From Synechococcus sp. NOUM97013 (GTDB lineage Bacteria > Cyanobacteriota > Cyanobacteriia > PCC-6307 > Cyanobiaceae), in NCBI RefSeq assembly GCF_014279815.1, contig NZ_CP047941.1:682001-746000 (forward strand): a stretch of DNA of 64,000 bases. The letters are read 5' to 3'. The notes below the pieces were generated by a model. The model was not told the DNA's origin. It did not search any database and was given only the letters and a program-made list of their open reading frames with translations. Of the stretch, positions 59,112-64,000 are shown piece by piece. The position numbers and the translations under genes are program-made. The stretch's first letter is position 1; every line of letters starts with the position of its first letter.

Positions 59112-61634
59112 GTGGAGCGACTTTCGGCCTTGGGCATGGCTCCGCTCGGTTTCTCCGCTCTGAAGTCTTTGCTGGGTCGCAAGGGCAAAGCGACAGCGTG
59201 GCAGCCTCCGCAGGCCAGCTGGAGCCGGCCCTTTGGGTTGGGCTGGGAGCAGCCCTATACGGTGCGCTACGCCAGCAATCTCGATGATGGCCCCAACCAC
59301 GGCATGCCCCTGGGGGGCTTCGGGGCCGGCTGCATCGGCCGGGCGCCGGATGGCAACGTCAACCTCTGGCACCTGGATGGCGGCGAGCACTGGTTCGGGG
59401 TGCTGCCGGATTGCCAGTTCGCGCTGTTTGAAAACAACGGCAGCAGTAAACGCGCCCATGCCCTGGCGGTGAAGCCCGATATAGATGCCTCACGCCCCGA
59501 GAGCGGTGAACCGCTGCAGGCCTGGGATTGGTATCCCGCCAGCTCGGCGGAGCGCAGCACCGGCACCTACGCCGCCCGCTATCCGCTGAGCTGGACCAAC
59601 TACGAAGGCGTCTATGACGCCGAGGTGCGTTGCGAGGCCTTCAGCCCGATCCTGCCGGGTGATTACCAGCGCACCAGCTATCCGGTGGCGGTGTTCGTGT
59701 GGACCCTGCGCAACCCCACCAACAAACCCCTGGACCTCTCCCTGTTGCTCAGCTGGCGCAACACCACGGGTTGGTTCACCAACACCGATGCCTCCGCCGA
59801 GGTGCACTTCCGTGATGACGGCAGCCCGGAGCACAACTACGCCCCAGCCATCGGCAAAACCGACGGCCAACGCAACCGCTGGATTGACGACGGCAACCTC
59901 AAAGGCGTCGTGCTGGAGGGCAACGTCTCCAATCCTGTCGCTGAAGGCGAAGGTCAGTGGTGCATCGCCACCAGCGAGCAGCCAGGCGTGACCATTCAGC
60001 GCTGCAGTCGTTGGAACCCCGCCGGCGATGGCAGTGAGCTGTGGAACAGCTTCAGCGCTGAGGGCTCGATTCCTGAGAGCAACAACGACCGCCGCAGTGG
60101 CGCCGATGATCCGCTCAGTGCGGCGTTGACGGTGCAATGCCAGTTAGCGCCGGGCCAGAGCATCGAGATTCCTGTGGTGATCAGCTGGGATCTGCCGGTG
60201 ACGGCCTTTGCCACCGGCAGTCAGGCCCTGCGCCGCTACACCGATTTCTTCGGCGCTGGCGGTGATCAGGCCGCGGCGATTGCTGAGGAAGCCCTGCGCG
60301 ATTGGAAGGGGTGGCGTGAGCAGATTGAGGCCTGGCAGCAGCCGGTGCTGCAGCGCACGGAGCTGCCGGAGCCGCTGCGTATGGCGCTGTTCAACGAGCT
60401 TTACGACCTCTGCAGCGGTGGCAGCCTGTGGAGTGCGGCGTCGCCGGAGGATCCCCACGGCCGTTTCGGCGTGCTCGAGTGCCTCGACTACGCCTGGTAT
60501 GAAAGTTTGGATGTGCGCCTTTACGGCTCCCTAGCCCTGTTGCAGTTGTGGCCGGAGCTCGACAAGGCCGTGCTGCGCAGCTTTGCCCGAGCGATTCCTG
60601 CGGCTGATGCCACCCAGCGGCCGATCGGTTGGTATTTCACCCAGGGCAAGGGTCGGGTGGAAGCGGACCGCAAGGTGAAGGGAGCCACGCCTCACGATCT
60701 GGGCGCTCCCAATGAGGTGCCCTGGGATGCCACCAACTACACGGCCTATCAGGATTGCAACCTCTGGAAAGACCTGGGCAGCGACTACGTGTTGCAGGTG
60801 TGGCGCACCTACAAGCTCTCCCCCAGTGGGCAAGACCTGCGTTTCCTCTCGGAGTGTTGGCCCTCTGCAGTGGAGGCCTTGCGTTATCTCAAAACCTTCG
60901 ATGTGAACGACGACGGCCTGCCGGATAACGGCGGTGCACCGGATCAAACCTTCGACGACTGGCCGCTCAAGGGGGTGAGCGCTTACTGCGGTGCCTTATG
61001 GATCGCTGCTTTGGAAGCGGCCTTGGCGATTGGACAGACGCTGCAGCTGAAAACCGGGCTCGACACTTCGGCGGAACAAAGGGAATTCAGCGGTTGGCTG
61101 GAGCAATCGCGCAGCAATTTCGACTCGTTGCTGTGGAACGGCGAGTTTTACGACATTGATGCTGAAAGCGGCACGCCCGTAGTGATGGCCGACCAGCTCT
61201 GCGGGGACTTCTATGCCCGCCTGCTGGGGCTGGAGCCGGTGGTGAGTGAGGCCAACAGCCGCAGCACGCTCAAGGCTGTGAAGGAAGCCTGCTTTGAAGC
61301 CTTTGATGGCGGCAAGCTGGGTGTGGCCAATGGCTTGCGCCGGGATGGAACACCCCTGGATCCCAATGGCACCCACCCTTTAGAGGTGTGGACAGGCATC
61401 AACTTCGGCATCGCCAGCTACTACCGCCTGATGGGCGAAGGCCAGACCGCCGAAGCGATCTGCTCAGCGGTGGTGGACCAGGTGTACAGCGGTGGTCTGC
61501 AGTTCCGTACGCCGGAGGCGATCACAGCGGTGAACACCTTCCGGGCGTGCCACTACCTGCGGGCGATGGCGATCTGGGGCTTGTGGGCGACGCACACGGA
61601 TTGGGCGGTGATTCCGGGGGCTGAGCGGGGCTGA
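59112..61634 (+). CDS. GH116 family glycosidase (GBA2-like)
   Basis: An 840-aa glycoside hydrolase related to bile acid beta-glucosidase/GBA2 and bacterial GH116 beta-glucosidases. The N-terminal beta sandwich includes HGMPLGGFGAGCIGRAPDG and SLLLSWRNTTGWFTN. The catalytic (alpha/alpha)6 domain has GVLECLDYAWYESLDVRLYG, whose Glu aligns with the family nucleophile region (LEGxEYxxxNTxDV). NDDGLPDNGGAPDQTFDDWP and VSAYCGALWIAALEA hold the acid/base Asp region. The C-terminal block THPLEVWTGINFGIASYYRL is also typical. No signal peptide is seen, so it is cytoplasmic. The start is GTG 59112. Sterol or lipid glucosides are plausible substrates. Confidence 0.9.
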   Translation: MERLSALGMAPLGFSALKSLLGRKGKATAWQPPQASWSRPFGLGWEQPYTVRYASNLDDGPNHGMPLGGFGAGCIGRAPDGNVNLWHLDGGEHWFGVLPDCQFALFENNGSSKRAHALAVKPDIDASRPESGEPLQAWDWYPASSAERSTGTYAARYPLSWTNYEGVYDAEVRCEAFSPILPGDYQRTSYPVAVFVWTLRNPTNKPLDLSLLLSWRNTTGWFTNTDASAEVHFRDDGSPEHNYAPAIGKTDGQRNRWIDDGNLKGVVLEGNVSNPVAEGEGQWCIATSEQPGVTIQRCSRWNPAGDGSELWNSFSAEGSIPESNNDRRSGADDPLSAALTVQCQLAPGQSIEIPVVISWDLPVTAFATGSQALRRYTDFFGAGGDQAAAIAEEALRDWKGWREQIEAWQQPVLQRTELPEPLRMALFNELYDLCSGGSLWSAASPEDPHGRFGVLECLDYAWYESLDVRLYGSLALLQLWPELDKAVLRSFARAIPAADATQRPIGWYFTQGKGRVEADRKVKGATPHDLGAPNEVPWDATNYTAYQDCNLWKDLGSDYVLQVWRTYKLSPSGQDLRFLSECWPSAVEALRYLKTFDVNDDGLPDNGGAPDQTFDDWPLKGVSAYCGALWIAALEAALAIGQTLQLKTGLDTSAEQREFSGWLEQSRSNFDSLLWNGEFYDIDAESGTPVVMADQLCGDFYARLLGLEPVVSEANSRSTLKAVKEACFEAFDGGKLGVANGLRRDGTPLDPNGTHPLEVWTGINFGIASYYRLMGEGQTAEAICSAVVDQVYSGGLQFRTPEAITAVNTFRACHYLRAMAIWGLWATHTDWAVIPGAERG

Positions 61635-61824
61635 ACACATTGATGCATGGGATTGGAAAAGTCGTCATCCTGTTGATCCCTGATGGTTCGCTGTTTTGGT
61701 CCAATCAACTTGGCTTTCTTCACTGCATGGATCGCCCGATATAAAAAGTGGAATGCGTGATTTGCTTTGCAAGCACTTCTGGCGTCTTTAGCTTGCAGAT
61801 CAATGAGTTTGATGGTCAATCGTG

Positions 61825-62268
61825 ATGGATTTATCGCAGTCGATGGCAATCAATGTTGCGCCTTATGTGTGGTCGCTGATCCTCTCTTTCGCTGCCTTGC
61901 TGGTCAGCATCGTCCTGCTCTACATCGCTCGATTTAGTGCAAGGCTTGAAGTCAAAGACTTGGCGGCATTGCGTTCCATGTTTGACCGCTATCCGGCCTG
62001 GGGCAAGCGTGCCAGTTGGGCGCAGCAAAACAGTTTTGAAGCCTTCACCGTTCATGCCCCTGCAGCACTGCTGGCTGTTGTTGCGGTGTTGAGTGGTCAC
62101 CCCCTTCCTGGCATCGCTGTTGCCGCCGCTTGGGCGCATCCCCTGCTTCGTTTGGCCTACATCAGCACCTATCTCTTCAACGTCCCCTTGGCCCGATCCT
62201 TCGCTTGGTTCCTGGGTTTGCTTTGCAGTGGAATTCTCTATGGCGTGGGTATCGGAGCCCTTCTGTAG
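61825..62268 (+). CDS. MAPEG family membrane protein
   Basis: A 147-aa protein with four helices. The first is SLILSFAALLVSIVLLYIAR, then a loop RASWAQQNSFEAFTVHAPAA with the conserved N-x-x-E-x-F pattern of MAPEG proteins, and then AHPLLRLAYISTYLFNVPLA. Eicosanoid and glutathione metabolism names do not apply directly to bacteria, so function is unknown. The start is the ATG at 61825. The 190 bp upstream contain no recognised feature apart from a TATAAA at about 61739. Confidence 0.8.
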   Translation: MDLSQSMAINVAPYVWSLILSFAALLVSIVLLYIARFSARLEVKDLAALRSMFDRYPAWGKRASWAQQNSFEAFTVHAPAALLAVVAVLSGHPLPGIAVAAAWAHPLLRLAYISTYLFNVPLARSFAWFLGLLCSGILYGVGIGALL

Positions 62269-62288
62269 GGCTGCATGTTGCTGCCTGC

Positions 62289-62768
62289 TCAGTTCAGCAC
62301 CACCGCGATGCTGCGGTTCAACTTCAAGGTTTCGTGATCGTTCTGGTTGGTGTCGCTCAGCTCCAGATTGAAAAAGGAGGCGGAGTCGGCATCAAACAGC
62401 GGCCCTGCATGCCAAGTGCCCAGATGCAACTTGATGCCCTCGCCGGCTTCGATGCGCAGCAGCCAGGCCGTGGAGGCATCGAGCAGAGGCCCTTCAGTGT
62501 CGGGTGGGGCCAGCAGCAGCCAGAAAGGGCGACCTTCCGCGGAACTGAGGCATTGGGTGGCGTTCACGTGGCGCGTCATCGCCGTCACCTGCAGCGGTCG
62601 CCGTGGGATGCGCATCACGTAGTAACGCAGCTTTCCTGGCCCGAAGCGCAGCTCCGCGTCGTGCTGCCCGGGCGGCGTCATGTCGTCTACTTCGCGCAAG
62701 GCCGTACCGCAAGCCTCCAGACGAGGGTCCACCAGGGACCCCGCTTTCAGGGGCTGATGCTCGATCAT
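62289..62768 (-). CDS. Ureidoglycolate lyase-like (AllA family) protein
   Basis: A 159-aa cupin-like protein from the ATG at 62768 (MIEHQPLKAGSLVDPRLEAC). Family segments are LRYYVMRIPRRPLQVTAMTR, HVNATQCLSSAEGRPFWLLL, GIKLHLGTWHAGPLFDADSA and a terminal FFNLELSDTNQNDHE. AllA releases urea from ureidoglycolate. Cyanobacterial members are annotated this way but often lack the rest of the allantoin pathway, and no other pathway gene is in this window. It is divergent from the DUF3122 gene by 24 bp. Confidence 0.8.
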   Translation of the reverse strand: MIEHQPLKAGSLVDPRLEACGTALREVDDMTPPGQHDAELRFGPGKLRYYVMRIPRRPLQVTAMTRHVNATQCLSSAEGRPFWLLLAPPDTEGPLLDASTAWLLRIEAGEGIKLHLGTWHAGPLFDADSASFFNLELSDTNQNDHETLKLNRSIAVVLN

Positions 62769-62792
62769 GGGAACACTGTTTGCGCTTGATCC

Positions 62793-63290
62793 ATGCTCGC
62801 GTTGCGTCGTCTGCTCTGCACGTTGCTGGTTGCCGTAACGCTGTTGCTGCTCACGCCCATGGCGGTGAGTGCGCAGGTGCATGAGCATCAGGATGAAAAC
62901 GGGGCACCGATGCTGCGCAGCCTCGAGAGCCTGCGCGATCTCGATTACCAGAGCTGGCAGGCGGTGGCCTACCGCACCGGCAAGCCGGGCAATCCGGTGG
63001 TGCTGCGCATCGTGGGCTACCCGGGCAAGCTGCGCCTGGAACATCCCGCGCCGCTGCTGGTGCAATCCGGCGTCAAGGAGTGGCAGCTCGACGACATCAC
63101 CCTCGACAATCCCGTTCTGGCCACCGACGGTCGTGAGGCGGCGGCGGAGTTTGCGCTCGATCCGCTGCTCAATGATCTGAGCAACAACCGTCCGCTGCGG
63201 TTGTTCATGCCGGGAGTGATCAACGAGATGCCCGTTCCTCCGTATGTGGTGGCGGAATGGCGTGATGTGCAGACCCAGCCGCTGAGCTGA
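62793..63290 (+). CDS. DUF3122 family exported protein
   Basis: A 165-aa cyanobacterial protein with signal peptide LLVAVTLLLLTPMAVSAQVH. The mature domain shows LRSLESLRDLDYQSWQAVAY, GNPVVLRIVGYPGKLRLEHP and a C-terminal PVPPYVVAEWRDVQ. Function is unknown; a lumenal or periplasmic location is expected. Its stop overlaps the ribD start (TGATG at 63288-63292), so translation is probably coupled. Confidence 0.8.
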   Translation: MLALRRLLCTLLVAVTLLLLTPMAVSAQVHEHQDENGAPMLRSLESLRDLDYQSWQAVAYRTGKPGNPVVLRIVGYPGKLRLEHPAPLLVQSGVKEWQLDDITLDNPVLATDGREAAAEFALDPLLNDLSNNRPLRLFMPGVINEMPVPPYVVAEWRDVQTQPLS

Positions 63291-64000
63291 TGGGTTCCGT
63301 CGGCGGCTCACACCAACCCTGGCTGGCTTGGATGCGTCGGGCGCTTCAGCTGGCCTCCCTCGCGGAAGGCCGCACCAGCCCCAATCCCCTGGTGGGTGCG
63401 GTGGTGCTCGATGCCGACGGTCGCTTGGTCGGTGAGGGATTCCATGCCCGTGCCGGTGAGCCCCACGCTGAACCCGTCGCCCTGGCCCAGGCTGGTGACG
63501 CCGCCCGAGGCGGCACGATCATCGTCACCCTGGAGCCCTGCTGCCACCACGGCCGCACGCCTCCTTGCACTGAAGCGATCCTCGCCGCTGGAGTACGGCG
63601 GGTGGTGGTGGCACTCACCGACCCCGACCCCCGCGTTGCCGGCGGTGGTTTGCAGCGACTACGGGATGCGGGATTGGAGGTGATCAGCGGCGTGCTGGCC
63701 GTTGAGGCCGCTCATCAGAACCGCGCCTTCATCCATCGGGTGCAGACCGGCCGGCCCTGGGGGGTGCTGAAGTGGGCCATGAGCCTGGATGGCCGCACGG
63801 CGCTGCCCAATGGCGCGAGCCAGTGGATCAGCGGACCGCCGGCGCGCGCCTGGGTGCATGGCTTACGCGCCCAGTGCGATGTGGTGATTGTCGGCGGTGG
63901 CACCGTCCGCGCCGACGACCCGTTGCTCACCAGCCGGGGGCGGCGAACCCCCGAACCGTTGCGTGTGGTGCTCAGCCGCAGCCTTGATCTGCCGGCTGGC
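63290..64000 (+). CDS. ribD: Riboflavin biosynthesis deaminase/reductase RibD (5' part)
   Basis: Starts at the ATG at 63290 and continues past the window end, so only about 237 residues are seen. The deaminase domain is complete. The zinc site GEPHAEPVALAQ supplies His and Glu, and VTLEPCCHHGRTPPC supplies the Cys ligands. The usual EPCSHHGRTPPC has Cys in place of Ser here. The reductase domain begins around GRPWGVLKWAMSLDGRTALP. Together the domains convert the pyrimidine intermediate of riboflavin synthesis. ribF elsewhere in the window completes FMN and FAD formation. Confidence 0.93.
   Translation, partial: MGSVGGSHQPWLAWMRRALQLASLAEGRTSPNPLVGAVVLDADGRLVGEGFHARAGEPHAEPVALAQAGDAARGGTIIVTLEPCCHHGRTPPCTEAILAAGVRRVVVALTDPDPRVAGGGLQRLRDAGLEVISGVLAVEAAHQNRAFIHRVQTGRPWGVLKWAMSLDGRTALPNGASQWISGPPARAWVHGLRAQCDVVIVGGGTVRADDPLLTSRGRRTPEPLRVVLSRSLDLPAG

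Overview
The window reads as a chromosomal segment of a picocyanobacterium, most likely marine Synechococcus or a close Cyanobium relative. The grounds are gene content: a nickel superoxide dismutase with its maturation protease, a CpcS/CpeS-type phycobiliprotein lyase, the cyanobacterial division protein Ftn2/ZipN (ARC6 family), a two-domain cyanobacterial ThiE, fused CbiE-CbiT (CobL), and several cyanobacterial families of unknown function (DUF1517, DUF3611, DUF3122, TIGR03792). GC is visibly high, intergenic gaps are short, and ATGA/GTGA start-stop overlaps are frequent. No rRNA, insertion sequence, prophage or CRISPR array was seen. Species assignment is inference.

Layout. 1-3.7 kb: tRNA-Leu(CAG), a small conserved protein, a SpoU methyltransferase, lpdA and trpC on the + strand. 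9.6-3.7 kb on the - strand: a coiled-coil protein and an FKBP isomerase, then sodN-sodX, then a seven-gene Mrp/Mnh-type Na+/H+ antiporter operon (C-D-E-F-G-A'-B) in which each gene overlaps the next by 4 bp. 9.7-23.1 kb: housekeeping genes lnt, mnmA (convergent), NAD(P)HX repair, a group 2 sigma factor, a histone-deacetylase-fold hydrolase, pdhA (-), ftn2, ffh, rpsP, phoH and a Bax-inhibitor-like protein, closed by back-to-back terminators. 23.4-34.2 kb: era, a bilin lyase, trmD, ispF, larB, then thiS/thiE, ribF, surE and pheS, with several small proteins that are easily missed. 34.3-37 kb: an accessory pair (haem-type membrane protein and an exported beta-propeller protein). 37.2-40.7 kb: nadK, an atypical response regulator, DUF192 and cobL.

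The most unusual part is 40.8-56.8 kb. It holds four exported DUF1254/DUF1214 proteins in two tandem pairs, a flavin amine oxidase, two predicted outer-membrane barrels, a formylglycine-generating enzyme with the catalytic Cys pair, an exported sulfatase with the matching C-A-P-T-R site, then an AraC regulator with a BASS-like transporter, divergent from a sulfotransferase around a perfect 10-bp inverted repeat. The FGE-sulfatase link is well supported by residues. The idea that the whole block is one organosulfate-processing system is a hypothesis.

The last 7 kb carries a Ser/Arg/Gln-repeat exported protein coupled to a second secreted protein, two small proteins, a GH116 glycosidase, a MAPEG protein, an AllA-like protein, DUF3122 and the 5' part of ribD, which runs off the window. 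Start codons were chosen by eye from overlaps, signal peptides and ribosome-site likeness, and several are uncertain as noted.
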